NCBI GenBank assembly: GCA_002917075.1
Contig: NTMA01000028.1
Span: 369,873 to 433,872 of the forward strand
DNA from: Hawksworthiomyces lignivorus
Lineage: Eukaryota > Ascomycota > Sordariomycetes > Ophiostomatales > Ophiostomataceae
Direction of reading: 5' to 3'
DNA: 64,000 bases
The position numbers and the translations under genes are program-made. Below the pieces are notes generated by a model, which saw nothing but the letters and a program-made list of their open reading frames with translations, made no database searches and was not told the DNA's origin. Numbering within the stretch: the first letter of the stretch is position 1; each line of letters begins with the position of its first letter. Below are positions 21,539-35,624 of the stretch, piece after piece.

Positions 21539-24500
21539 TTATTCTGCGTTAGCAGGCGACGAGATTGGATTGTAGGTTTCGCTGGAAAAAGATTGCCTAT
21601 GTGCCAAGCCATCTAGTTTGATAGGCGGTGTGAGATTCTGCTTTGGAGTAGAAGGCGGCAGTGCAGAAGTTGGAGGGAATATAGCTGGAGTGGGATTCGG
21701 GTCGGAGAAATCATTCTTCTGCTCCCTGCCTGCTGCAGGCGAGTGCTTCGTTGGTGATAGGCCACCATGATAGGGCAACAGAGGTGATGACCCTTGTACA
21801 TGTCTGCTAGAAACCAGGTTGCCCTCTTTTGCATGGTTTAGCTGAGGCGTCGCAAATGAAAATGATGCCTGTTGTTTTTGCTTTAACGGCTGATCGCGTA
21901 CAGGGTGAGTTGATGTTGGAGACGGCCTGTTCTGTGGCCGAGCCCAAAGTTCAGCCTGCGGAGATCCTGGGACATCTCGAACATCTAGTTTGTCAGAGAG
22001 TGTTGCAGGTAAAGACAATTTGCCTTTTCGCGAGTCTGCATCGTTTCCATGCACAGAGAAAGACGGTTCGATTGGTGGTTGATGCGCAGCAACTAGGGAG
22101 ATAGGACTGTTTCTTGTCTTTAGAGGGGAATCATCATGCAGACTGGAACTTGATTGCTCTATTATCGTACTGTATGCGCGCGATTGGCCTTGAGACTGGC
22201 TAGGCTTTGAGAGATCCGGGTATGGTTTTGAGAATGGACTGGCATATTTGTCGCGTGCACCTTGCGAATTAGGGTCTGTGCTTGAACTGTCTGCCGAGTC
22301 TAGTAAAGACCTGTGTGGTATGTCGTCTATCTCGACCGGAACGTCCATGTTAACAACGCCTTTTTGTGGAGGTTCAAGGTGAGACAGTAAAGTAGGTTGA
22401 AGGACAGCACTCTCGTTTGTTCTCATCTCGCTCCCTCCTGCGCCTCTGCGGGGCCTGTTATCCTCAAACATTTCTGTCAAAACTGGCTCTAACTCTTGGG
22501 ACTTTGCTTGTGGCACAACCGTGGGTTGACATATTGTCGGAATGTCTATATTAGTTTCGGGGACCATGGAAGATAGTGATACCTGTGAGGTTGGTGGCAG
22601 TAGCTCAGGGGAAGGCTTGCTGGATTCAGCTTCAATGGCGCGAGGTTGATAACCTGAATGATTGCTATCCGCTTCTCGTCTGCGCTGGCAGGCATCACAA
22701 ATAAAATGAAAATTTTCCTTTTCCGCTTCGTCCTCATCAATCCCCAAACATCTGCTATGTTGCCAAATGCTGCATCTCTCGCAAGAAACGCTGTGTTGGC
22801 CATCGTCAACCTTTCCATGCAGACCGCAAATGCAGTCAAACACCCACTCTTCTTCGCTCTCTTCTTGTAGTTCCTTGAGCGCTTCTCTATTCTTTATAAT
22901 TTCAGCGAGGCGTCGGCGCTCTGACATGCGGCCTCCCAGGTTGTCATGACTTTTGCTATCTTCTGAGAGCTGTGCTAGCTCTTCTTCATGCTGTGCGCGA
23001 CGTATTTCGCGCTCGCGAAGTCGTTTTTCTCTCAAAAGCAGACGATCGTCACGTTCTCTCTCCATCTTACGGAGCTTTTGCGCCTCTTTGCGCATCGCTT
23101 CTAACTCTTCTTGTCTTTTACGCTCCTCCTCAAGTAATACTTCCCTCTGCCTATGCTGTTCTTGTCTATTTGCAATACGACTCGACCTTTTCGCATTGGC
23201 CATCTTAGCCAGGCTGAGCAACTCTCTCTCGCGTTCTTTCTCTCGTCTCTTTCGGTTCTCTTCTTGTTGCTCCAGTATGGGAAGTAGATGTTCGACAATT
23301 TTCTCGCGTAAAACTCTCTCATTCGGGTCTTTTTTGCCAGGGATCGTGGTTAGGAAGCCACGCAAATCGTCTAGAGATACCGCAACGCATTCCCATTTCA
23401 TGCCGCCGAGTCCGTCGCTACTATCGTTTTCTTTTGGCGATGCCTTTACGGCGGCTGTTTCTAGGCTATCAGGAGCTGTAGGCTCGATTCCCGTGATTTC
23501 AGTAAAATCTGTAGTAGCGGTAATACGGCGTCTCTTATTTCGTCTTGCTTCCGAGCGTGCTTTTTTGGTATTTTTCTTGAGTCCGTTAGGTGGTGGAGGA
23601 GACTCCGTCATTCGGTACACACGGTTATCGTCAAGGACATAGTAAACATGGTCGTCCCTGTCCCATCCAAAAGGTTCAATACGCTGGCAATAGGAAGCAT
23701 GTCGTTAGCAACGTTCCAACCTGCTAGCCTGCGTTTGTGGCACCATCACGAGGGCTGCCAGCGCCGACTTGAAATATCTTTTTGGGAGTTATTTTCTATT
23801 CCTGCGACCCACCCAAGCTGTTTGGTCATGATCGGCATCTTTCTGTTCTGCCATCTTTTCACGCAGTTTTTCGGGATTCATCATAATAAACTGAGTCATC
23901 TGATGAAGAATGCGCACCTAATTTGTACAGAGGTTAGCATCATAGTCATTGAATGTACTTCTTGATATGGATTATTCAAACTGACTTTCTCAAATACAGT
24001 GAAGTCAGAGAACTTTGCGGGCATCTCGTCTGTACCAAATGGATTAGGCTTTTCTGGGGCCTTAGATGTGTACTGTCTCCTGGTGTATTCATCAAATAGG
24101 TCGAATCTGCAGTCACGTAAGTTCTGTGATGTTTATGTCCATAGGGGAGGATGGTGAGGAACCAAAAAGAATATCAACAATATGGTGCAAACATACGTGA
24201 GACCCCGATGGGAAGAGAGAAACTTTAAAAGTGCAAGTCCGATATCCTGTAGAGCTGTCGAATGCGGGCTCAGGCACTGCGCTTCTAGCTCCTATAAGAT
24301 GAATCAACCCATTAGCAAAATAAAATAGACATTAGAACAAATTCTAAGTGGAGATTAGAAAGGCAATGTTAAGTGGCCAAAAAGGAAGAAAAACTAAGAT
24401 CTTCGTTTAGGACAACAAAGCGTGACGGAAAAGAAGGTGAGGGCAAATACAGACGTCAATATCCAAGTTGTCTAATTTGAGGACACCACCAAATATGTAA

Positions 24501-24628
24501 CACCACTGACAGAGACAGGCAAACTGCCACATATTCCGGAGTTGCAGTAGATTCGATGGCAACTTTCGTTGCTCCGCAATGAATACGCTGCCCTCGTCCT
24601 GGAGAGAGGGCTTCTGGACCGATACCAT
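21539..24628 (-). CDS. DDT-domain and PHD-finger chromatin protein
   Basis: Five-exon model: 24628-24455, 24291-24197, 24106-23986, 23917-23813 and 23683-21539, 879 residues, with every junction in frame. Exon 1 carries the DDT-type helix block (LRNMWQFACLCQWCYIFGGV, then LKLDNLDID). It continues into ALQDIGLALLKFLSSHRGLT and FDLFDEYTRRQY, then KAPEKPNPFGTDEMPAKFSD. A WHIM-like segment, RIEPFGWDRDDHVYYVLDDN, begins exon 5 (residue 166). A highly charged coiled coil (Arg/Glu-rich, RSSRIANRQEQHRQREVLLE and onward) spans roughly 260-420. A C4HC3 PHD finger lies at about 450-497 (FDCICGLHG, SVSCERCSIWQHSRCLG, FICDACQ). The tail is a long disordered Ser/Pro region. DDT-PHD proteins act in chromatin remodelling, and PHD fingers read histone tails. 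A nuclear chromatin-reader role is inferred. Confidence 0.88.
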
Positions 24629-26519
24629 GGCGTATATGGGGATAGGCGAAGATCAACGAGACAAGCTAAAAAGGGAGCCAATATATAGTGAACTCGAGCA
24701 ACACTCCGACTGATGATTAGACCTTATTAGCAGAGTGCCCGATAGGAAATGTGACGAGGGGGGAAAATGAAAGTGGAAAATAAAAGGTACAAAAACCATA
24801 AAAAATATGGAGAGAAAAAGGGTGGTAAATGGTTTGCCTCGTGGAAAGCACAGTTGTTCGTGATGCGGCCTTCGCTGTGGAAGGTATTCTAACAACAGCG
24901 TGTGCGGCAGGCGTGAAAGCGTCGAAGAGGTCGCGACGTTGACGCGCTTTTGGAGAGGAAGGAGTTAACCATACACGTGATGAAGCCACTGCCTTTTGTC
25001 CACAAAAATGAATAAAGCAAAACCTCTTCTCAACTGTTCACCCTAGTGGTCTGCGCACTGTGTCCACCTGTCTATTTACTGGTTATTTGGTTAATAAATC
25101 CTCTAAGCAACTATAATTCTCTTCCTGAGGCAAACCAAAATAAGGTGCTTGTGTTGAGCTCGTTTTCTCTGTACCAGGCATTGTGTAGCTAGGAGGTAAA
25201 GTCCTCGTGATGCAAAAGCTATAGCAAACTGTAGATCTCTTTGCTCTTTTTAAGCAGTACATGGAGCACACGAATGTGAATTACATATATCTAAAGACGG
25301 CAGATTTAACCTAGATAAACAATTAAAACCACTACTAAACGATCAAACAGCCGCTTATTCTGGCCCGACTCTATATCAGAGCCTATTCCTCGAAGAATAT
25401 TCGCACGGAGAACCTATTGGTAGAATAAAGAATTGAGAAATGGAATTTCTATTTCTACTTGTACTTCTTGGTGGGCTCCTTATGACGAGTGCGAATAAGC
25501 CTATATGAATCGTACATATTCAAGGAGAGCAAATATTTCGTGTGCGCCACATGCGAGAGGAGTTGTGTATTGATGAGGTTGGGCAACTTATGTATAATGA
25601 CCCATGTTAGAATTGGCTAGGGTATTACGCATGAGCTACAGCATACCAAGGCTCCCTACTTATGAAACACAAAGTTGAACTCTCTTTGTACTAGTGACAC
25701 AGAGTCAGATACAGCATCCCCTGAACCAGCCATTTTGGTCCTGGTTCACCACGTGTTAAAGTCAATGCCTCGCGGTTTCCTCAATACAGTGTGCAATGTA
25801 AATAGATTGTACCGTGTCAACCTAGCCCCTCTAACTGTCTTGAAAACCAAGGGAGTCGAGCCTTTGTTCAAAACATTCCCCAACGATGAGGTTTTCTGTC
25901 TACGGAGTACACATCCTGTCTCTAGATACTAGAATACCAACACGGCCGCCTCCGGCACGCTCTACTATTCGTTCTATGTGAAGCTCCCCTTCTCAGTCCA
26001 CGACTTCAAACACCCGTCCTTGTGGTCGTCCTCAGCGGGAAAACAATTGGATCTGCCATGCTGCGCCTTGGGTTTCGACTTTGGCGACCCACAACCACAG
26101 CCCCTTTTCCTTCCCCTTCCGTCGTTGCTCTCCTAAACCACCATCTCCTAGTAGACTAGGATTTACATCTCGCTCTGATGCGCATTACTTTTTTCTTTCT
26201 ATTGTGACCGGTAGGTCTTCTATCTCTTGTTGAACGTCTAGATCGTCTGTATTTCCTAGATCCTTCATTCTCTACTTCGCTTCCATTCTCCGACGTCTTC
26301 GTTCGTGTGGCTAACAACGATTTGATCAACTCCACGACGCCGACCTCAACGCTGACATCTATAGTGTTGCTATTTGCTCGCCTTTCACACAATGTCATCT
26401 CGGACAGTGCCTATCTTCTCCACCATGATCTGAACTGCTCAGCAGCCCATTTCGAATCTTTCTATTGCCATCCTTAGCAGTATCATTTGTTCTCATTCCA
26501 GGCTACTCAACCGAGCGAC
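24629..26519. promoter_or_regulatory. Divergent promoter region between the DDT-PHD gene and cch1
   Basis: About 1.9 kb separate two divergent genes. A CAG that resembles a splice acceptor sits at about 26,499-26,501 within a pyrimidine-rich context, 19 bases before the first usable cch1 ATG. A 5'-UTR intron, or an upstream coding exon of cch1, is therefore possible. Other short frames show no coding character. Confidence 0.5.
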
Positions 26520-29500
26520 ATGTATCGTCGTGTAGATCAGCCTGAACGAGGCTATGGTCTCGATCATACTTTTCGTCCTGGGGGAGAAAGTGGACGAAGC
26601 CAGCCAACCTCCAGCCTCAATCCACGAGAAATCCACTCACCATACGAGCAGGTCTCGACAACTCCGGCCCAGGTGCCTCCAACCCCACCAGCCATCGTAA
26701 CTAACTGGGAGAATGCACATCCAGAAACTGGCCAGCCGAATCAGAACAGCTACAACCGGCATCGTAATGACCAGGTCAGTCCAGAATCGCCCATCGATGT
26801 CTCCGCTCTTCAATACGCTCTTCCACCGAATATTTTCCAGGCTACCCCTCTACCAGTTGTTTCTGGTCTTGAGCCTCCGTCGGCCGATGCATTCGAAGCT
26901 ATATCGACTGCATACTACGATGACAGCCAACATCTAGATGTTGTTAGCGACTCCGATCGTATCCCCTTAACAACAAGTGCGGAGCCAATCTCTGGTGCCT
27001 CGCATGTGACAACCGATGCGCAGACACGGGACAGTTTCCAAACCGTCCGTGACATCAATAACAATCCTTCTGGGACGCGAGATTCAAGGATGCTGGGCTT
27101 CGATTTGGAGTCTAGCAACGTATTAAACAGCAGGCATCACAGTTATGGCAATTCTTTGTCGCCAGAAGACATGAACAGACGATCACGATCAGCATCGACA
27201 ACTGGTGCTCTCCAGAGAACAGCTTCTATCATGAGGGCCATGTCTCAACGTGTGGTGGATATCAGTGGCGGAGGAGAGGCTCTGGAGCAACAAGCTCTAC
27301 GAGAACGGTCTCGATCTCCAAGTGCTGATGGCCGCCGTTCTCATCATATATCTTCGCCAATGTTAGTAGACACATCTTACTCGCCACAAGTCTACGAAGC
27401 ACCTGTCGAAAAATTTGGCGTAGCCGAATTTGCTCTGCCACAGCCTTCACCACTACATGCATACCGGGCACCAATGCCAAATCCCTTGAGAGGCAAGTCG
27501 CTGGGAATATTTTCAGCAGACAACTCGATTCGCCTCTGGCTCTGTGATCTACTGATGCTCCCCTGGATGGAGACGCTGATCCTTGTATTGATTGTTCTCC
27601 AAGCTGTTCTTCTTGCCGTTGAAGCTGCGCCGGACGTCTGGGCACCAGGCAACGCTCGCCCTGATCAATGGGGCAAGACTCCATATGATTGGGCCATGCT
27701 CGGTCTTTTTATTGTCTTCACACTGGAAATTATTGCACGAGTCATTGTTTCAGGCTTTCTTTTCAACGCTGCTGAATATAGCACAATAGACAGAAAGAAA
27801 GGAATGCGACAGGGCGTCCGGGCAGCTGTAGCCGAACAATATCGCTCATTTTTCCAACCACAACGCCAGCGATCTGTGAAACGTCCTCCTGTAGAGTCCT
27901 ACGGTCCTTCTTCATTTGCCAGGTCATTCACGTTTATGCAAGGACAACCCCGTCCAGAGACATACGAAGAACAGCAACGAATGCAACTTGCTCGGCGAGC
28001 CTTCCTCCGGCACAGCTTCAATCGATTGGATTTTGTTGCTGTCATTTCGTTTTGGATCTCTTTCATCCTTGGGATAACGAGGATAGAATATAATTACAAT
28101 TTGTATTTATTTCGCATGCTGAGCTGTCTTCGAATTATTCGACTTCTAAGTATTACTAAAGGAAATGCGGTATGTTTGACTGCTGCTATGGCTCCCATCT
28201 CTGATCAAGTTTCATGCTAACGTTGCGACAGATTATTCTAAGGAGCCTCAAAAAGGCGGCTCCGCTTCTTGTTCGGGTCTCTTTTCTTATTGGCTTTTTC
28301 TGGCTATTGTTCGCCATTATCGGTGTTCAAAGTTTCAAGTCGAGTCTGAGTCGCCAATGCGTATGGCTTGACCCTGCGCAGCCAGGCAACTTGTCAGCCA
28401 CATACACAAACTTGTTCGGTTTTTGCGGAGGCTACCTCAAAAATGATACTGATTCCAAGCCGACTACGCTGCCCTGGGTCATGATGGCGGAGCCTGGAAA
28501 TCTAAGCTCTCTCGTCAACGGAACACGGAATGGCAAGGGATTTATATGTCCACGAGGTTCAATATGCCTTCAGCAAAATAGTCCCTATAACGGAACGGTC
28601 AATTTCGATAACATTTTACACTCTTTGGAACTCGTCTTTGTAATCATGAGTGCTAATACTTTCACCGATCTTATGTACTATACGACAAACTCTGATTATC
28701 TTGCTGCCGCATTGTTTTTCGCAGCAGGCATTATGATAATGATGCTCTGGATGACAAACTTATTAATCGCTGTCATAACTTCGTCTTTCCAAGTCATTAG
28801 AGAAGAAAGCAGGGGCAGTGCTTTCACTGCAGACGAGAAAAACTTTGTTGGTCTCCGTTCTGACAATATTCTACGGCGCATCTCGTTCCTACAGCGCGTC
28901 TACAGCAAAACAGTTTGGTTTTGGGTCTGTCTTATTGCCGCCGACTTGTTTATTCAAGCTTTTCGAAGCGCCTCTCACGAAGATCGAGCTCGATTTATTA
29001 ACACTTCTGAGCTTGTCGTCACTGTTTTACTGGATATCGAGATCTTGGTTCGATTTGCCGCAGACTGGCGCCATTTTCATCGCGGCTTGGAGAATATCAT
29101 TGATCTTTGCCTAGCCGCTATCACGACCGTGATGCTGATACCACCGATTCATGATGCAAGCCAAGTTTATGCGTGGTTCACCGTTTTTCAAATCTTGAGA
29201 GCTTACCGCGTAGTACTCGCTATACCTATGACAAGGACTCTTATTAAACTAGTTTTGGGAAATGCTACCGGTATCGGAAATCTCATGCTATTTGTGTTTC
29301 TCATTACTTTTCTCGTGGCCATCTTTGCTGTTCAGCTATTTCGAGGACAAATAACACCCCAAGACCAGAACCAGAACAATATCAAGATCACTTTCGCGTC
29401 AATATTCAATTCATTCCTCGGTATGTACCAGATTTTGTCGAGCGAAAATTGGACTGCTGTCTTGTACACAGTCACCGGCTTTACGACACATTTCAATACA

Positions 29501-32500
29501 TCTTGGATTGGCGCCATTTTCTTAATTGGCTGGTTTATATTATCCTATTTCATTTTGGTCAATATGTTTATTGCTGTCATTCAAGAGAATTTCGACGTTG
29601 GCGAAGATCAGAAGCGGCTAGAACAGGTTAAGGCTTTTTTACAAAGGAAAGAGCTTGGCAGCTCTGCAAGCAACCTTTCCCTTTCCACGATGTTCTCACT
29701 TGGAAGGCGATCAAAGCGCAAAGATCCTCTAGACTACGGCCCGGCAATGATGGAGATGCTTTTGAAGGAAGCTGTTGTTCGAGATTTTTTAAATGAGGCT
29801 CTGGATCCGCTCCAGGAGTCCTCGGCTGGGGGCCATTCTTCACCACAGACCCAGCAAGAAACGAATGACTCTGTCAAACCAAGCATATTCTCGACCATTT
29901 GGCTGAAAATGAAGCAAATTGCGTCTAGTAAAGACCCAAATCCTTTTTACTCTAATGTCCGATTTGATGGACGCAATGAGAATCTAGATCCTAGACAGAT
30001 GGCCCGCCAAGCTGTGTCTGCAACATCTGCACGGCGCAAGGCACAGCGAGAGTATCTAAGTCGCCACCCAACCTACAATAATTCGCTTTTCATATTTACT
30101 CCTCGCAACCCAGTTCGTCGTGCCTGTCAGCGACTTGTGGGCCCTGGACGAGGTTCAGAACGGTTTGACGGTGTAGAGCCAAACAAATATGCGTGGTATA
30201 TCTTTTCAGCTTTCATATATGCCTCGATTGTGGCTATGGTCATTATTGCCTGCATCACCACACCGCTATATCAAAAGGAGTATTTCGATTCTGGTCACAC
30301 GTTCAGCTTTAAAAATTGGTTCGTGTGGACAGATATGGCATTTGCCATTGTGTTTACGATTGAAGCAATTGTCAAAATCATTGCGGATGGATTCTTTTGG
30401 ACTCCAAACGCATATTTCAGGAGTTCCTGGGGTATTATTGATGCAGTAGTGCTTGTCACTTTGTGGATCAATGTCGCTACTTTATTTGCCAACGATGGGG
30501 CTGTATCGAGAGCTGTTGGTGCCTTTAAAGCTCTCAGGGCACTTCGATTGCTCAACGTCAGCGACAGTGCCCGAGAAACGTTCCATTCCCTAATCATCGT
30601 GGGCGGGTGGAAAATTCTCAGTGCCGCATTTGTATCCATATCTCTGCTCATTCCGTTTGCTATTTATGGGTTGAATCTTTTTCGTGGTCAGATGGTAACG
30701 TGCAACGATCAGGGCGGCTCGATTCTTCGCCTCCAGGACTGTACCGGCGAATATTTGAGCACCCCATTTAGCAATAACTGGCAGCTTCTGTCACCACGCG
30801 TTGCATCCAACCCATACTTTAGTTTTGACGATTTCGGATCCTCACTTCTCATTCTCTTTACAATTGTTAGCCAAGAAGGCTGGGTTGACGTCTCTTTCCA
30901 AGCTCAGTCTATTACAGGAATCGGTAGTCAACCCCAATTCGGGGCATCTCAGGGCAATGCACTGTTTTTCGTCATCTTCAACTTGCTAGCCACGGTTTTC
31001 GTGCTCACTTTGTTTATTTCTGTTTTTATGCGGAACTACACAGAACAGACCGGAGTGGCCTTTCTTACCGCAGATCAACGATCATGGTTGGAACTCCGCA
31101 AGTTGTTACGCCAGATTTCGCCTTCAAAGAGCTCATACGATGAGTCCAAAAGCAAACTAAAGAAGTGGTGCCACAAGCGTGCTATTGAAAAGAGAGGAAA
31201 ATGGCACCTCGGCATCACAATTGTGTTAGTGCTTCATCTCATTTTACTGATTCTAGAGTATTCGACAGAACCAGATTGGTGGACAAACACGCGAGACTAT
31301 CTATTTCTCTTCTTCACTCTTGTCTACATGGCGAATATTACCATCCGCATCGTTGGACTTGGCTGGAGCCGTTTCCGCAGGAGTTCGTGGGATATTTTCT
31401 CTATGGGGGCAGTCTCTGGCGCTTTTGCAACATCTATTTTGTTCCTCGCCCAGCCCAAGCAAGATACGTTTATTCAGCTGCACAAATTTTTCTTGGTGGC
31501 TATCGTTTTATTGCTTATTCCCCGCAATGACGCACTAGACCAGCTTTTCAAGACGGCAGCTGCAAGTGTCACGACTATTGGAAGTTTGCTGGCTACGTGG
31601 CTGGTTTTTTTTCTGGTATTTGCCATTGCCATGACACAGTCCTTCAGCCTTACACGGTTTGGCTCCCAAGAGACCAACAATATTAACCTCCGCACTGTTC
31701 CAAATGCACTTATTCTCCTTTTCCGCATGAGTTGTGGCGAAGGATGGAATCAACTTATGGAAGACTTTGCCAGTATTGAGCCGCCATTCTGCGTAGAGGC
31801 ATCTACGTTCTTTGGCAGCGATTGTGGTAGTACGGCCTGGGCAAGGGTTCTCTTCATAGCGTGGAACATCATCAGCATGTATATCTTCGTAAATTTGTTT
31901 GTGTCTCTCATTTACGAGAGTTTCTCTTATGTATATCAGCGTTCCAGCAATCTAGCTGATATCAACCGAGACGAGATTCGACGGTTCAAAGAGGCGTGGC
32001 GCAGTGTTGATCCAGATGGCATCGGGTTCATCTCACGAGAAGATTTTCCTCGTCTTCTCGGTGAGCTGTCAGGCGTGTTCGAAATGCGCATCTATGATGA
32101 CGAAGATTCCGTGCGAAGTATCCTTGACTACGTTCGCAGTGACGAGACGACACCTCAATCACGCCACGCCTCTCTTGCTTCCCAGAGCGCCCTTACTGGG
32201 GTTAATCTTCGAAAACTCAACGAGAGAATCAATCAGATTGACGTCAACCGAGTGCGAGAACGAAGGCGCCGCTTCAATATTTTCTATGAAGAAGTCATGG
32301 TGTCTGCAGATCCGGACAAAGGAATATCTTTTACTACTGTTCTGATGATTCTTGCACATTACAACATCATCAGCGATAGTAAAAGCTTACGGTGCGGTTT
32401 CTGCAGCCTCTTAAACGTTGAACACAGTAGTCACAGTTACTAACCACGTTTCTTCTCTTAGACTGGAGGAATTTCTGCGTCGTCGTGCACGATTACAGCG

Positions 32501-33148
32501 CGTTGAGGAGGAAGTTCGGCGCAGAGTTGTCCTGGGTTTCTTTGATACACTGTGAGTAACAAGTGGCTTGCTGGATAGTCAAGTAGAAGATAAAGACAAC
32601 AAGGTCCACGTTTGCTGACATTGTGGTCGAACAGTTACTGGTCGAGGAGGTTCAGGCGGCATTTGGAACACAAGCGGTCAGCTCGTATGACAGCTGTTCC
32701 CCAACTCGACATTCCAGATATTCTTGTTGATGATGAAGATGATCGAGCAACTATGGAACGGAGCAGACGGGGTGAAATGCCTTCATCATCACGGGCAACT
32801 CCTCAACTTCTAAGTGCTGATGACGCTCGAGCAGCGAGTCACCATCGCTCATGGTCAGGTACGAGCGTAGACATCAGCCTACACGATACAAGCTACGCCC
32901 ACCCTCTCGGTGCGCCACGCACAAGTGGGCTATCATCTCCCACAAATCTAAGTGGCTTACAGCCTCAGCGACATAACCACGCAGTCAACTTTGAGTTACA
33001 AGAACCCAGTGACCAGGTAGGGGGGGCTGGCAGTAGACGTGGCAGTACAGCGAGTCCTGGTCTGGTGAGCGAAATGCTAGATGACTCTATTTGGGTAGAG
33101 TCCATTCGACGCAGTGCCACACATCGCCGTAGTGGCTGGGGTACCTGA
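26520..33148 (+). CDS. cch1: Voltage-gated calcium channel alpha subunit Cch1
   Basis: Four-exon model: 26520-28169, 28232-32391, 32462-32551 and 32635-33148, 2137 residues. All junctions are in frame; introns are 62-83 nt. Cch1 is the plasma-membrane pore of the fungal high-affinity calcium influx system and works with Mid1. After a 330-residue disordered N-terminus there are four six-TM repeats. Pore segments: repeat I MSANTFTDL (about residue 690), II LSSENWTAV (about 953), III SQEGWVDV (about 1430), IV SCGEGWNQL (about 1720). Voltage-sensor helices rich in spaced Arg are visible, for example RMLSCLRIIRLL and FKALRALRLLNV. After repeat IV comes an EF-hand-like loop (DPDGIGFISRED, about 1807) and a cytosolic tail ending in Ser-rich sequence. 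The frame is open upstream to about 26,487 without an ATG, so an extra 5' exon cannot be excluded. Confidence 0.95.
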
Positions 33149-35624
33149 GAGGGTATGTGAACAAATTGCCAATAATTTACTAGTGCAGAAACGGTTGGTA
33201 ACCATAAAATGGCGGTCGTCCTGTTCCTATGTACGTAGCTCTAGATATCCACTGAACCATGCAAAGCACAGAATAACTAGTGTTTAATCGTAATATTGGG
33301 CCAGTCCCGGCTGTCTAAGCCTTATGTTCTTATCCTAGGTGGAACCTCTGAAGTAAAAACCACCGCGCTGAATGACTAAGAGATTATTTTATATGTAAGG
33401 CGAGTCCAAGTGCATTTAGTGCATTGTAGGAAAGGAAAAACTGGAATGACTGGCAGTCCATTTTTTTCTTCCAATTTTTGCGGTCTGATCGACTCTTGTG
33501 GGAATACGGGCGCCACACAATAACTAGTTCACACTATGGTGGCCTTATCCCTGTCGATCTGTGCATGAGGTATTGGAGGATGAATGGTAAGATCCGAAGT
33601 GTTAGTGCTGCATTGTGTTGGTCTTACGAGGTGGAAAGATCAATCTGAGCTGCTAGATGGGTGGTATTAGGAGTAGATAATGAAAGTCGGATATAACGAC
33701 AGTTGCCTTGTTTGTCCCATTTATGTTAGCCTTGACGATACCTTGGATGGCTGCATCAGCAGCACGCAGGTGTATTGAGCTCTCTGCAGTAAGAAGATTC
33801 GATATCCTGGACGGTAGCATTCCACGACGTCAATTATACATACCACGGTGCTGCTTGCGAGGGGTTATCTCACATTTGAATGTACAAGGCTCAAAATGAC
33901 AGGTTTTGCCTACGATTTTAATTGTGAAGTTGGTCAGCGTCGCAAAATAGAGGGTAAGACGCAAAATGTGACTAATTAAGAAAAGATAATCTCGAGCAGG
34001 TACTCTATGTACATACTCTGCTGCGACAGATTCGACATAGCACAAATGACTATTTAATGCGCCCCCTTCGAGCCTGATTATATACCAAAGAGATCATCAA
34101 CTACATGTAATACGACGTACGCACACAAACTAAGGGTGGTCCACGGCCATAATATAGTGTTAGAGAAATGTATAAGATTTATTTGGGCCAATGTGACGGA
34201 ATCATGAAACAGATCGCACCAGCAGCGTCCCGCAATTGTTCCTATGTATGTACGTCCAGCGCCCACACTTCCCTTTGTTGTTTACTATTCAGAATATCCT
34301 TGCTCGCCTGCAATCTCTGGCAACAGACACCCTAGCAAGCAACTCAACCCATCAATGTATGTATGGTTTCTCTAAAACTAAGTCTATGGTGCTGAATACT
34401 CATCTTTATCTCGTCCCTGTTCTTCACAACTATAAAGTTTAACTATAAAGCTGCATATAAGTGCACACGAGCGTAAATCATATTTGTGAAGGGCCTATGC
34501 TCCGTCGACGTTGTTGCTTCTTCAGTGCTCACTCTGAAGCTGCCAGTATTACTGTTATGTACGTACATACAGGAGTCCCTTCTGGGTTCTAGGTCTGCCC
34601 CTCGGGTGCACGGATGTTACTGGCGAGCTTGAGTGTGTTTGCCTGTTGTTTCACTAATTGAACTGACACTAATTATCCGAAACGTCTACTTTTTACTTTT
34701 ACCCCTGTCACGTGGATTCTTGATTCCCAAACAGCCTGCTGCGATTCCGCATCAGCATCGGTCGTTTTATTGCTGTTCAGCGATATTATCCAAAACTGCA
34801 ACTACGAGTACATATGTATGTAGCTTGGCAGTGATGCGAAGCTGGGATCCATTCTCATGGATTTCGACCATCTTCTTCTCTTAGCCTTTACTGTGCTGCT
34901 TGCATAAACCTCCTTGCATTCATCCCTGCGTCAACTCACACAGACCCCCGTTCATACCCTGCCCCTTTTTGTCTGATCTTTCCATTCTCATTCCCATATT
35001 TCTCTGATTTACCCTTTCCTGCTTCTTTAGGGCCCCCTCCAAGTACCCCTTTCTTATCCTGTCGTATGCATATTTGTATGTGGAAAAGCTAGCAAGGATC
35101 ATTAGTATGCTCTCCATTAAGAGACTGTAAGTTCGTGAGCACGAAATACATAATGCAAGGCTGCGCAGCTCGCTCTTCATAACTTCCATCTTCTCATTCT
35201 CCCGCAAGAGCACCGTCAGGAACTCTCGCGATAGCCTACCTCACTGCGTGTTGCTTGGCATTTCTTTCTTTCGAAATTATCTAGGTCTCTGGAGACATTT
35301 CTACACGGGAGCGCTGGGCCGTCCTCTTTGCATATTTACTTTCCTTTTTTTCTCCAGGCCATCGACAGCACCATCTTTTATTTGCCCTATCCTGTAACAT
35401 CTATAATATATCATCGGACCCGGGCCTCTGCTTCTCTCTGCTTTACTCCCGATAAAACCAGACCAAATAAACCAGCCACTGCCTCGATTCCACCGTTTCT
35501 CTCCGGCCTCTAATATTCTTACAATCTCGGTGGTACCACCCTTGAACCACTAGATATATTCAAAGTCGGTAGGACGCCGCAGCTACGACATCAATATTGA
35601 ATCCAAGCGTACAAAAACACCAAT
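33149..35624. other. Intergenic region between cch1 and the small Ser-rich gene
   Basis: About 2.5 kb with no convincing gene. The last 400 bp (35,250-35,620) are CT-rich, as is common just upstream of fungal transcription starts, and probably form the promoter and leader of the small gene at 35,625. Confidence 0.5.

Noticed and set aside
22953..23642. A 229-codon + strand frame antisense to the DDT-PHD gene
   Set aside because: It is a Ser/Arg/Leu shadow of the charged coiled coil on the other strand.
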